In this document: piece by piece, positions 8,431 through 17,100 of the stretch | Layout: the number at the start of each line of letters is the position of its first letter | Numbering within the stretch: the first letter of the stretch is position 1 | Origin: Bacillota bacterium | GTDB lineage: Bacteria > Bacillota > Clostridia > Christensenellales > SZUA-584 | Length of the DNA stretch: 37,963 nt | Assembly: GCA_023396555.1 (NCBI GenBank) | Contig: JAEWWC010000204.1 | Location: forward strand, 1 to 37,963 | Reading direction: 5' to 3' | Translations under genes and position numbers: made by a program | The notes under the pieces: generated by a model | What the model saw: the letters and a program-made list of their open reading frames with translations, nothing else | What the model was told of the DNA's origin: nothing | The model's database searches: none

Positions 8431-9450
8431 ATGAATGAACGCTTAAAGGTGCTGATTTTCGGACATAAGGTTTTTTCCGTCGATATGCTGTGGGGGTTTC
8501 TGGTGGCCGGGCACGATGCCCGTATCATACAGCCGGCGACAAAGAACGCGCTGGAAGCGGTTTTGGATGAGTCTGGCGCGGATGTGCTGCTGACATTGGG
8601 ACCGCCGCTGGAATTCGGGCGCGAGGTATCCGAGTTTATCGGTGCGAGGCAGTCGGCACGGTATAAACACATCCACTGGGATACCGACGGCATATCGAGC
8701 AAAATCTATCCGTCGGCATCCGGCGACGGCATCGAGATGGACCTGATCTATCGGAGCAAGCCCGACCTTGTGCTGACGATGTGCCCCGAAATGCTGGAGC
8801 TTATCCGCGGCAAGGGCTTTGCCTGTGAATACATGTGCTACGCTTACAGCCCGTTATCGCACCGCCCGCTGCCGGGTTATGATAACGACCGGTATTTCAT
8901 CAACCTGATCGGCAATTCCTATTACCGCGAGTTTGGCCGGTTCTGTCCGTCGCATTACCGTTACAAGTCCATCAATATATTGCTCAAGCCGCTGCTGGAA
9001 AACGGCTACACCGTACATTTTTACGGGGACAGAGGCTATGCCGCACTGCTTAAAGAGCGGTTTGGCATTGTTGTGCCGCCTGCCAGCTTCCACGGCTATC
9101 TCCCTTATGAAAAGACCTGCGCTGCGTACAACAGCAGCTTTGTCAATTTGGTGACGCAGAATCATGAGCATACCGTCACCAAGCGTACGTTTGAAATATT
9201 GGGCTCGGGCGGATTCGCACTGTCCGCCGACAACAGCGAGATAAGGAAGCTGTTTGTTCCGGGCCGGGACCTTGCGGTCTCGTCGTCGCCGGAGCAGACG
9301 CTCGAACTGGTACGCTATTACAAGGACCATCCGGATGAGTGGCGACAGATTCGAAAAAACGCCGTGCTGAGCGTACAGGACCACACCTACAAACAGCGTG
9401 CGGAGTTTATCGTGGGAAAATACCGGGAGCTATGGCAGCCCGCGGAGTAG
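8431..9450 (+). CDS. CgeB-like glycosyltransferase-family protein (copy 2)
   Basis: About 339 residues, homologous end to end to the gene at 3053: LKVLIFGHKVFSVD matches IVIYGDYVFSVE, HWDTDG is at 82-87, then GYLPYEKTCAAYNSSFVNLVTQN and KRTFEILGSGGF. It belongs to the Glyco_trans_1_2 / CgeB-YkvP group by these features. The start is ambiguous: GTG at 8416 overlaps the previous stop by four bases, while ATG at 8431 aligns better with the paralogue; neither has a strong ribosome binding site. It is the last gene of the capE-led operon. The insertion ISSKIYPSASGDGIEMDL after HWDTDG is absent from copy 1. Confidence 0.75.
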   Translation: MNERLKVLIFGHKVFSVDMLWGFLVAGHDARIIQPATKNALEAVLDESGADVLLTLGPPLEFGREVSEFIGARQSARYKHIHWDTDGISSKIYPSASGDGIEMDLIYRSKPDLVLTMCPEMLELIRGKGFACEYMCYAYSPLSHRPLPGYDNDRYFINLIGNSYYREFGRFCPSHYRYKSINILLKPLLENGYTVHFYGDRGYAALLKERFGIVVPPASFHGYLPYEKTCAAYNSSFVNLVTQNHEHTVTKRTFEILGSGGFALSADNSEIRKLFVPGRDLAVSSSPEQTLELVRYYKDHPDEWRQIRKNAVLSVQDHTYKQRAEFIVGKYRELWQPAE

Positions 9451-9602
9451 ATGACCAAATAGCTGCGGAGCTGCTGCTGAGAGCCCAGGCGGCAGGGAAG
9501 AGACGCTCAAAGCGGCGGCGTTCGGGCTGGCCATTATTATTTCGGTGAAGCTGGGCATGACAGTGAAAGAGGGGGATGCTGGTATACCTGCTGTAAGCGC
9601 GC
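9451..9602 (+). other. Intergenic stretch with possible degraded coding sequence
   Basis: The + strand has a short protein-like frame (about 9495-9605, KAAAFGLAIIISVKLGMTVKEG) that connects only through a frameshift to an upstream piece reading DDQIAAELLLRAQAAG. It has no start and no recognisable family. It may be the remains of a lost gene. The stretch separates the glycan operon from a convergent gene; no clear terminator was seen. Confidence 0.25.
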
Positions 9603-10300
9603 TTAAGGCTTGTGCCGCACGCCGCCGTGATAGTAGACGTACGTATCGGCATCCAGCGTTAGCAGCTTTTGCAGCGATATTTCGGCTTGATTTATATCCA
9701 GCGTGAATGCCGGGTTGGCGATGGCCAGCGTGCCGTTCTCCAGCGCGGCGGCATCTCCGGTGACAACGGTGCGGAGCTTCTCCAGAAACAGCGAGATATG
9801 CCCCGGCGTATGACCGGGCGTGGAGACGACGCGGCAGCCGCCGCACCAGCTAAGGTTATCCCCGTCCGAGACGGTTATGTCCACCGGCGCGGGTTCCACC
9901 CTTTTCAGCATGTCGATAAACGCAAGACCGAACGCTTTTTGCTCATCCGGCAGCGTACGCTGAAGCTCCTCGACTTGAACGAGGCGCAGGGAGGGCTGCT
10001 CTCCCGTGATGTACGGCGCTTCGGCGCGGCTCGCGATGACCTGTATATAGCAGAGTATTTACGCTTGAGCGCGGCGAGGGCGCCCATATGGTCATGGTCG
10101 TGGTGGGTGGCGATCACGGCGGTAAGCTCGCTGATATCCAAACCCGCCGAACGGAAAGCGGCTTCGATTTGGGCAAGGTCGCCCATATGCCCGCAGTCCA
10201 CCAGCGCCATGCCGCTGCCGTCCTTCAGCACAGCGGGGTGTATCACGCCTTCGTTATTAAAGAAACAATATTTCACATCCAGTATGATGATATTTTCCAT
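9603..10300 (-). pseudogene. Metallo-beta-lactamase-fold hydrolase, frameshifted
   Basis: Two - strand frames make one metallo-beta-lactamase-fold protein of about 230 residues. The 5' part (10300 down to about 10050) has MENIIILDVKYCFF, the GMALVDCG strand and the metal motif THHDHDHMG. The 3' part (about 10045 to 9603) has APYITGEQPSLRL, VVSTPGHTPGHIS, VTGDAA and YYHGG. Around 10035-10055 the frame must shift by one base, after ALKRKYSAIY and before QVIASRAEAP; a one-base deletion explains it. Otherwise every family motif is intact, so this is a recent mutation or a sequencing error. The start has AAGGCGG upstream. The substrate is unknown; the fold covers glyoxalase II-like and other hydrolases. 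Confidence 0.8.
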
Positions 10301-10334
10301 GTGAATTCCGCCTTATGTGATCGGCGCCCCTTAT

Positions 10335-10362
10335 TTGCTTCGGCGCGCCATTGTATTATAAT
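10335..10362 (+). promoter_or_regulatory. Sigma-A-type promoter for the isochorismatase-family gene
   Basis: TTGCTT at 10335-10340 and a perfect TATAAT at 10357-10362 are 16 bases apart, 33 bases before the start codon. The divergent metallo-hydrolase gene starts 35 bases to the left. Confidence 0.65.
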
Positions 10363-10395
10363 GCACGTATAACTGTTTCGTAAAGGAGCTCGGCT

Positions 10396-10938
10396 ATGAA
10401 TAAAGCGCTGCTGATCATCGATGTACAGAACGATTACTTTGAGGGAGGCCGTGCGGAGCTGGTGAACCCGCTGGACGTGCTGGCCAACATTGAAAAAGCG
10501 CTGGCGCTGTTCCGCGCGGCTGGGCTGCCGGTGATACATGTGCAGCATATCAGTACGCGCCCAGGCGCGACGTTCTTCCTGCCGGACACCGACGGAGCGG
10601 CGATACACAGTCGCATCGCGCCTCGGGACGGCGAGTCCGTCGTTGTCAAGCACGCGCCGAACAGCTTTTATCAGACGGGGCTGGCGGAGCTGCTGAAGGA
10701 AAAGGCCGTGGATGAACTGGTGGTGTGCGGCATGATGAGCCATATGTGCGTGGACACCACGGTGCGGGCATGCAAGGACTTGGGGCTGGCGGTGACGCTG
10801 CTGCATGACGCCTGTGGGACCAAAGACCTCGTCTGGAACGGGGCGCCGATACCCGCCCGGACGGTGCACGCTGCCTTTATGGCGTCGCTCAGCGGCATGT
10901 TCGCCAGCGTTATCGCGACTGATGTGCTCGTGCTGTAG
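10396..10938 (+). CDS. Isochorismatase-family cysteine hydrolase
   Basis: A 180-residue protein with the cysteine-hydrolase fold of isochorismatases, nicotinamidases and related amidases. The catalytic triad is visible: D9 in LLIIDVQNDY, K85 in VVVKHAPNSF, and C118 in VVCGMMSHMCVDTTVRA, which also shows the usual cis-peptide segment. AAGGAGCTCGGCT precedes the ATG. Length is normal for the small members. The residues do not settle the substrate, so nicotinamidase or another amidase activity cannot be separated from isochorismatase. It stands alone behind its own promoter. Confidence 0.85.
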   Translation: MNKALLIIDVQNDYFEGGRAELVNPLDVLANIEKALALFRAAGLPVIHVQHISTRPGATFFLPDTDGAAIHSRIAPRDGESVVVKHAPNSFYQTGLAELLKEKAVDELVVCGMMSHMCVDTTVRACKDLGLAVTLLHDACGTKDLVWNGAPIPARTVHAAFMASLSGMFASVIATDVLVL

Positions 10939-10967
10939 CACATTACGCACTTTACCCATTCCGTAGG

Positions 10968-10984
10968 TGCCGGTTTTACCGGCA
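10968..10984 (+). terminator. Weak hairpin after the isochorismatase-family gene
   Basis: A 7-bp perfect stem, TGCCGGT with ACCGGCA, has a 3-base loop but no T-tract after it on the + strand. It may end or stabilise the transcript. Confidence 0.35.
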
Positions 10985-11004
10985 TGTTGCCGCAGCCAAG
11001 ATAA

Positions 11005-11036
11005 ATAAAAAACCCGGTCAGATTTTCATCCAACCG
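11005..11036 (-). terminator. tRNA-type terminator next to the displaced tRNA-Pro fragment
   Basis: On the - strand, CGGTTGGAT pairs with ATCTGACCG around a GAAA loop and is followed by GGTTTTTTATTT. It resembles the terminator after the intact tRNA-Pro gene (18402-18432), so it is probably the original terminator of tRNA-Pro before the islet was inserted. Confidence 0.8.
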
Positions 11037-11046
11037 AGCTTTGCTC

Positions 11047-11092
<46 letters not shown>

Positions 11093-11199
11093 GCGGTAAT
11101 TGAATATATTTCCTAATTACATCTAATGATATCGAGTAGGTTTTAATTCGGTTTTAGAGGTCTTTTCGTAGTATCCGTTTTCATCTATTGTTATTTGCG
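11093..11199. other. A/T-rich non-coding stretch inside the islet
   Basis: Directly beside the attachment-like copy. I see no gene, tRNA or clear hairpin here. Confidence 0.4.
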
Positions 11200-11400
11200 T
11201 TATAAGGATGGTTGTAAGGAAAGTATCGTGAATGGCGTGTCCAGACCAATCCCCGGATGGTTGATGTTTCTGCTTTCACCTTTGACGCGTGTCTCGATGT
11301 TATCCAGAGTGCTCATGCCCAGCACTCGTATCCCGCCGCTCCACGTTTCCACGTCCGGCATCTGTATTAACACCGTGTTGCCGTCTGCTTCCGCATAAAG
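11200..11400 (-). pseudogene. Third remnant of the polymorphic-toxin pre-tip region
   Basis: An open - strand stretch of about 66 codons without a start reads LYAEADGNTVLIQMPDVETW and then GMSTLDNIETRVKGESRNIN. The second part matches GMSALINIETRIRIESRNVN in the orphan toxin remnant at 12070-13718. The frame ends at 11200 and is closed on the other side by a stop at 11401. It is best read as a fossil of another displaced toxin module. Confidence 0.5.
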
Positions 11401-11457
11401 CTATACAGCCACCCGATATGCTTCGCCAGCGCCTAGGGTACCGTTTCAGATCGGGAC

Positions 11458-11485
11458 AAAAAGAAAAGCCGAGGCAATGCCCGGC
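11458..11485 (-). terminator. Terminator after the Tdi1-like immunity gene
   Basis: On the - strand, GCCGGG pairs with CCTCGGC-type bases (one G-U pair) around a short loop at 11468-11485, followed by TTTTCTTTTT. It lies just downstream of the immunity gene's stop. Confidence 0.75.
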
Positions 11486-11516
11486 GAATAGTACTAATAA
11501 ACCAATGACAGCTCCA

Positions 11517-12065
11517 TCACTCAATTTTTCCTAACAACTGTGTAATAAGAGCGATATGTTCTATTATCTTGACCTTGTCTAAATGGTTTACATCTTCCGG
11601 GCCGCCAAGCCCTAACAGCGGTACATAACCAAAGCATTCGTCAAATTTCAGAGCTCCGTACTTGGCAAGGGCTTCTTCGTATTGAGGAACGTTAAAATAT
11701 TTACCCATATAAAAATCATCAGTAAGATCATCAAAGAAGTATTCAAAACCATGAGATATAATTTCGAATTGAGTTTTTCTAAACTTGACCATTCCAATAT
11801 ATTCGTTTTTTTCCCATGTTAATATATCCCCAAGACCGGTTATAATTATTGGTATTGATACATCCCCTCTAAAATAAGAATCTTGTAGTATATCTTGATA
11901 TACTTTTGGATCAATAATCTTCATATAGCCGCTCATGAAAGTCCCAAGCCCCAAGTCCGACCAAATATTCAGCAGTTCTTCAGGTAGCTTATTCTTGTTT
12001 ATAGCTATTTCATCTTGGGGGATTACCCTTACACGATTAAAATCCCCTAGCACCCTATAATTCAT
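11517..12065 (-). CDS. Tdi1-like immunity protein (GAD-like plus DUF1851)
   Basis: A 182-residue protein. The N-terminal half (about 10-110, with LPEELLNIWSDLGLGTFMSGYMKIIDP) resembles the GAD-like domain, and the C-terminal half (about 115-178, with YEEALAKYGALKFDECFGYVPLLGLGGPEDVNHLDKVKIIEHIALI) resembles DUF1851, the T6SS_Tdi1_C family. In Agrobacterium, Tdi1 neutralises the Ntox15-domain DNase Tde1. The gene directly upstream is an Ntox15-type toxin remnant, so the pair fits well. An AAGGAGAT site precedes the ATG and overlaps the stop of the toxin frame. No frameshift or stop interrupts it, although its toxin has decayed. The family call is from memory of the motifs. Confidence 0.75.
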   Translation of the reverse strand: MNYRVLGDFNRVRVIPQDEIAINKNKLPEELLNIWSDLGLGTFMSGYMKIIDPKVYQDILQDSYFRGDVSIPIIITGLGDILTWEKNEYIGMVKFRKTQFEIISHGFEYFFDDLTDDFYMGKYFNVPQYEEALAKYGALKFDECFGYVPLLGLGGPEDVNHLDKVKIIEHIALITQLLGKIE

Positions 12066-12069
12066 GTGG

Positions 12070-13718
12070 TTATCTCCTTTTATACGTTAATCGCATTCTT
12101 AAATAAATCATTTTTCTTTCTTCCCCTGAAAGACCAAGTACAAAATTATTGATGTTCCTATCGACAGTACCAATTCTATACTTCCATTGTCACCAATAGA
12201 CGAATTGATACCAGCGTCGCCCATGCCTCCTATTTTCAAGGGATTACCACCTGCAATTTGGTCAGGATAATGTAATACCGCTTGGGAATCAAGCCATAAC
12301 TGCGCTTGTTCAGTTGCTTGCTCAAACGACATACCAGTTTTTCTAAATTCATGAATCTTCTTAGAAAACACCTCAGCTCTAAACGCCTGTTTTAGTGCAT
12401 TCCCCTCTTCTGAACGCCCTTCCGTAGTATACCTTTCTCTATTCCTAAGGTACTCATCAATGGTAAGCTGATTCATACCTGCTTCCTGATTCTTCAACTG
12501 TCTCGCAAATTCAACTTCATCATGATTATCATTATAGTTGAATTCAATAACAACCTCATTAGTATGTCGAGTGTTTTGATTAGCATAGATTGAACTCTTT
12601 GCATTATTATATCTACCTTCTACATCTCCGTCTACACTCTCGAATACATACACATGTGCCAGCTCCGCATCTCCCACGATTTCTGTTATTAGACCTTTCA
12701 GATGAGTCGTCTCCATCTCCGTCAGCAGCCCCGTCTCAAACGCTGCTTTTATGTCCTCCGCCATGGCTTCCGCCGCCGCGCCTAGCTTTGCCGCTTTCGT
12801 TGTTCCTTTTGCTGTCTGGAAGTCCATATACGCTGTCTGCGACGCGTCAACATTGAAGCCGCTATAGTTGACGTTGCGGCTCTCGATTCTGATGCGCGTC
12901 TCGATATTGATCAGCGCGCTCATGCCCTTGACCAACGCCTTTTGAATCATCCGTGGTTGAGACTGGGCATTGCTTTGAATGTTCTCCTGCAAGCTTTTCT
13001 CAAGCTTCCGGAGGCATCTGCCTGATCTGTTCCTGCCGCGCCGCTTCCTGAGAGGCCTTCTGCAGGATCGCAGTATCGCTGCCTGCTTCGCTGTATGCCA
13101 CGGCAAGCCGCCCGATGGTTTTCGCATCCGCTTTGACGGAGCCCTCCCTGATCTGCGATGCCAGTTTAAAGGCGTCTGTATTCTTCGGTAACGTTAGCGC
13201 GTTCTTGACCAGCGCCTCGCCTGTTTCGGCTGATAGGATATTGTTCCCAATCTGTGATGTGCGATAGCCGCTGAGCACTCCGGCCCCGCTGCCGATAGTG
13301 CCGCCGGACACTGTTCCTCCAACAAACGCCAAACCCACCTGCCACGCCATTTCGCCTGTTGCAGCTTTTTTGGCTTCGGCCTCCGACATGCCCTGTGCCA
13401 TGTAATTCTTCACGGTCAGACTGTAATTCGACTTGTCGCCCATAATGGCAATATCGGTAATGATATTGCTGAGCTCTGTCGCCAGTTCCTCCGATCCTTC
13501 GATGCCTGCCTGCTTAAGTGCGTTGGACACATACGTAATTCGCGAGGTCGGCGCCTTAATCTTGATAAAGTGATCCAGCTGATCTTCTCGAATAAACCTC
13601 TGCCGCGCCCGCCCAGAAGCCCGCCGCCATCGCCTGATCCTAAGCGTCCAGCTTCGCCGCCAAAGCCGTCACGTCCTTGCTCATACCTAGCTTGGTGAAA
13701 TCGTCCGCCGTTGCCGAT
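12070..13718 (-). pseudogene. Orphan, frameshifted polymorphic toxin with Ntox15-like tip
   Basis: The remnant has no gene start. It begins (13718) right after the terminator of the upstream toxin/immunity unit. Its first part, to about 13280, repeats the middle of the 1338-aa toxin (AMAAGFWAGAAEV, then SNALKQAGIEGSEELATELS, then GTIGSGAG) with a stop and a frameshift near 13570-13640. A frame change near 13000 links QIRQMPPEA to KSLQENIQSNAQS. The tip carries ARQLKNQEAGMNQLTIDEYL, RNRERYTTEGRSEEG and LHYPDQIAGG, the HxxD-bearing signature of polymorphic toxin type 15 (Ntox15, the Tde1 DNase family). One more base is missing near 12185: shifting frame there restores WKYRIGTVDRNINNFV, and the protein then ends at 12070, beside the immunity gene. 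Activity is unlikely. Confidence 0.75.
13280..13637 (-). repeat. Direct repeat of the toxin pre-tip region (copy in the orphan remnant)
   Basis: About 360 bp are closely similar to 15262-15624 in the full-length toxin gene, at a constant offset of 1982 over the checked part. The homology starts at CGGCCCCGCTGCCGATAGTG and ends where the remnant has lost a short stretch. It encodes the conserved region before the variable tip, the substrate expected for tip exchange by recombination. Confidence 0.85.
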
Positions 13719-13719
13719 G

Positions 13720-13757
13720 ATAAAAAATAAGCCGGGAGGTGTCATAATTCCCGACTT
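13720..13757 (-). terminator. Terminator after the HNH toxin immunity gene
   Basis: On the - strand, AAGTCGGGA pairs with TCCCGGCTT (one G-U pair) and is followed by ATTTTTTATC. It closes the toxin/immunity unit and marks the border of the orphan module. Confidence 0.85.
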
Positions 13758-13774
13758 ATCATTATTAGAAAGTT

Positions 13775-14191
13775 TTAATCGTAGTATCCTTTTTCAAATA
13801 TCATTATACCTTCAGGAGGGGTTAATGGTTCGGTCTCAGCAAATGGAGCATAGATACTAATTCCAGCTTTGTATGAAATTATACCGGTCTCGAGTTTTTC
13901 AATATTCTTATCTAAAGAAGCAAAATAATTGACTAATTCAGAATATGGTTTACTAAGCAACTTCACTCCATTGAACGTGATATTTGACGGTCGGAAAAAC
14001 TCAATTGCCTCACATATACCTGGACTTTTATAGTATACATAAAAAGTCTCATATGCATCGGTATAGTATTCATCATCTCTGTTTTTATGAAATTTCCTTG
14101 GACCAACAGACATTATTTCTTGTATTTGATCACTATTCATTCCTAGACGAATATTCCCAACACCTTCATATGATTTAATAATATAATCCAT
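13775..14191 (-). CDS. Putative immunity protein for the HNH-type toxin
   Basis: A 138-residue soluble protein, acidic and A/T-rich in codon use, beginning MDYIIKSYEGVGNIRLGM and ending EGIMIFEKGYYD. I do not recognise a named family. Position makes the role likely: its ATG lies 4 bases after the toxin's stop codon and its ribosome binding site (GGAG) is formed by the last codons of the toxin, a typical toxin-immunity coupling. The YEGVGNIRLGMNSDQI start resembles small proteins that read G-x-I-x-x-G-M-T before a helix. A start at 14218, giving nine more residues, lies inside the toxin gene and is less likely. A terminator follows. Confidence 0.7.
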   Translation of the reverse strand: MDYIIKSYEGVGNIRLGMNSDQIQEIMSVGPRKFHKNRDDEYYTDAYETFYVYYKSPGICEAIEFFRPSNITFNGVKLLSKPYSELVNYFASLDKNIEKLETGIISYKAGISIYAPFAETEPLTPPEGIMIFEKGYYD

Positions 14192-14195
14192 AATA

Positions 14196-17100
14196 TTACT
14201 CCATCTTGTTTTTTTCAATCAATTCAATGGTATATGCAAGCATTTGCTTTATACCATAATCGTATTTATCGCCAAACTGGTATCTCACCTCATCAATATC
14301 CATCTTTTGCGCTTCTAAAAACTTACCTTGTTCGATAAGTGCTTTTTGCTTTGCTCTATAAAAAATTGCTTTTTTCGAACTTCCCCAGTTAGCTGTGTCC
14401 ATATGGTCCCTAGTTTCCATCCTTATCGCTGGTCCATTATTTTTCGAATATGGGCTTACAGAATCAGCAGGCATATGATGAACTTGTCCACCGCTTGCCG
14501 GAACATTTTTATATGCTCCACCTGAAATCTGGTTTAATCCTATCATAGCTTCGCTAGCTTTGGCAATTCCCCCTTGTCCGTCCACCCCCACAATCGCCTT
14601 ATACTCTTCAAACCGCGTAAAAGGCCCAACCGTCCCGCTTCTCAGCGCCTCCTTCCAGCTCTTCTTCAGCGTTAGCTCCGTCCACGCTTTCCCGCCTTCG
14701 CGATACATCCGCTCAAACTCAGCAAGCGGCGGCATTTCGTCCGCGCCAATGGTATCGAAGTACTCGCTGAACAGGTCGCCTGCATCTGGAGAAATCATAG
14801 ACGTATCAACAGTGAAGCTCTTTTTCCCGATTTCACCCACTAATTCCGTCAGCTTCTCCTGCAATGCCACCAATCCCGTCACATCTTTACCTGATACCAA
14901 CCGGATGGTGATGGCATCCGTGATGTTCTGGTTCGCCGTAGTCAGCAATGCCACAGCGTCGCCGTTAACACCGCTAGCCTCAAGCGTGCGATAAGCTGCC
15001 ATGATAGCTTCCTGAACATTGGCAGGGATGGCATCGCCCATGTCAAGTAAAGCGTTCACAAAGCCGGTGACAGCATCAACCACCTCTGTTGAGGCTCTGG
15101 AATTTTGGTTCAGCTCCGCCAGCTTTTGGGCAAACTGTTCCACAGTATTGTCAAGAGAGCTTCTGTTCTGCAACATATCTATAATGAGCTCGTTCGCGTC
15201 CTGCTGGGTTTGGATGTTTGCCGCCCGCGTCTGGGCTTGGCTCACCGTCGCTCTGATAGCACCGGCCCCGCTGCCGATAGTGCCGCCGGAAAAGAAACCG
15301 CCAATAAACGCCTGCCCCACCTGCCACGCCATGTCGCCTGCCGCCGCTTTTTTGGCTTCGGCCTCCGACATACCCTGTGCCATGTAGTTCTTCACGGCCA
15401 GACTGTAATTCGACTTGTCACCCATAATGACAATATCGGTAATGATATTGCTGAGCTCTGTCGCCAATTCTTCCGACCCTTCGATGCCCGCCTGCTTAAG
15501 CGCGTTGGATACATACGCAACCCGTGAGGCCGGGGTCTTGATTTTAATGAAGTGATCCAGGCTGATCTTCTCAAATACGACCTCTGCCGCGCCTGCCCAG
15601 AAGCCCGCCGCCATCGCCTTATCCTGCGTCGCACCCCGGTCAAATGCATCCAGCGTCGCCGCTGTCGCCGCATTGGCGCCCATGATGGTCAGCATACCCG
15701 CCTCGCGGATCTTCGCCGTGATGCCGGTGGCATTGTCAAAGCCCCCCGTCACGGCAGCCGTCGCCGCCCAGTCGGCTATTGACATACCCGTCTGATATCC
15801 GAAAGATGCCAGTTTTCCGCCAATGCCGCCGCCCACTACATCGTAGATATCGCTGGACACTTGCCCGCGTATAGCGGATACACCTCTGCTTGCGCCAAAC
15901 ACGGGATCGTTCGGATCTATTTCTCCGCCGAACAAATGCGTTACACCGGCCTTAATGTATCCTGCGCCGGATAGCATGGACATAGGGACAGATACCAAAG
16001 ACGCCGCCACTGGATGCTGTTCCGCCACTCGTTTCCATCCCTCAATGTGTTGTCCCATCTGGCGGGCATTCAGGACAAAATCAATTTGATTGAGAAACGT
16101 CTCGGCTTTTTTAGTTCCGTTTTCATTATCCTTTGCCAGTAAATAGTTATACAGCTTCACTTCATCGTCTGCCATGAAGTAGTACTTCGCATATTTTGCA
16201 TGAGTGGATTCAGTACTGTTTGCTGCTCCAAAGACAAGTTCAAAATAATTCTCCCGCCCAAACTTGACTTTATTATTGATGCTCTGAAACGGTGTCCAGC
16301 CGAAAAGCTCAAGCCCCCAACCTTCTGTGTCATTCTCTATCGCCGCACCTTTGGTCGCGTATTCCTCAAAATCAGGGTTTTCAAACATACCTGTGTAATC
16401 GCTCATAATACCCTTGTACTTCTTGAGCATATCCGCACTGCCATACCGTTGTTGCTTCTGTGCGATAGTGTTCTCAAGATACCGCTTCTGCTGGAGGGCA
16501 TTATTCAACAAAGCCTCGCACTGAGCGTCAGACATATTGGCATATGGGTTCTTGTGATTCTCCAACCGCCCAATGTAATCGTCGCCCGCATACGCATCCG
16601 ACGCGGCATTTTGATTTGGATCATATGGGACTCTGTCAATGGCGTTGATCTTGCTGATGATATCATTCTGAACATCGAGCTGGTTTTGCAGATCATCAAT
16701 CTCTGTTTGTCTTTTTTCGAAGTCATAGTTTTCGAGTTCGCTTGCCTCGATCCGCATCCGGCGGGCCACATAATCTTCCGCCTCTTGCTGGTCCGACAAT
16801 TTCATCTGATCTTTTACCAGCCATGAATCGGGTTTGTAGTAACCCCACCAGTCATATAAAAAGGTTGCCAGAGATTCATTGGTCAGTTCGCTGGGCATCT
16901 TATAATACGACGGCATTTGTGCGGCCAGTGCAGAATGCCTTAGTGTGTCCAACAGATTGGTTGTATCAGTATCCACAGGTACCTGATTTTTTAGTTGCCT
17001 AATCTTGTCCTGCCAGGTATCGCTGTAAACAAATTCGAGACCTTCAAGTTCGGGGATACTTCTGAGCAAATCCACTGAAAGGCCTTGTGTCTGGTCAGAA

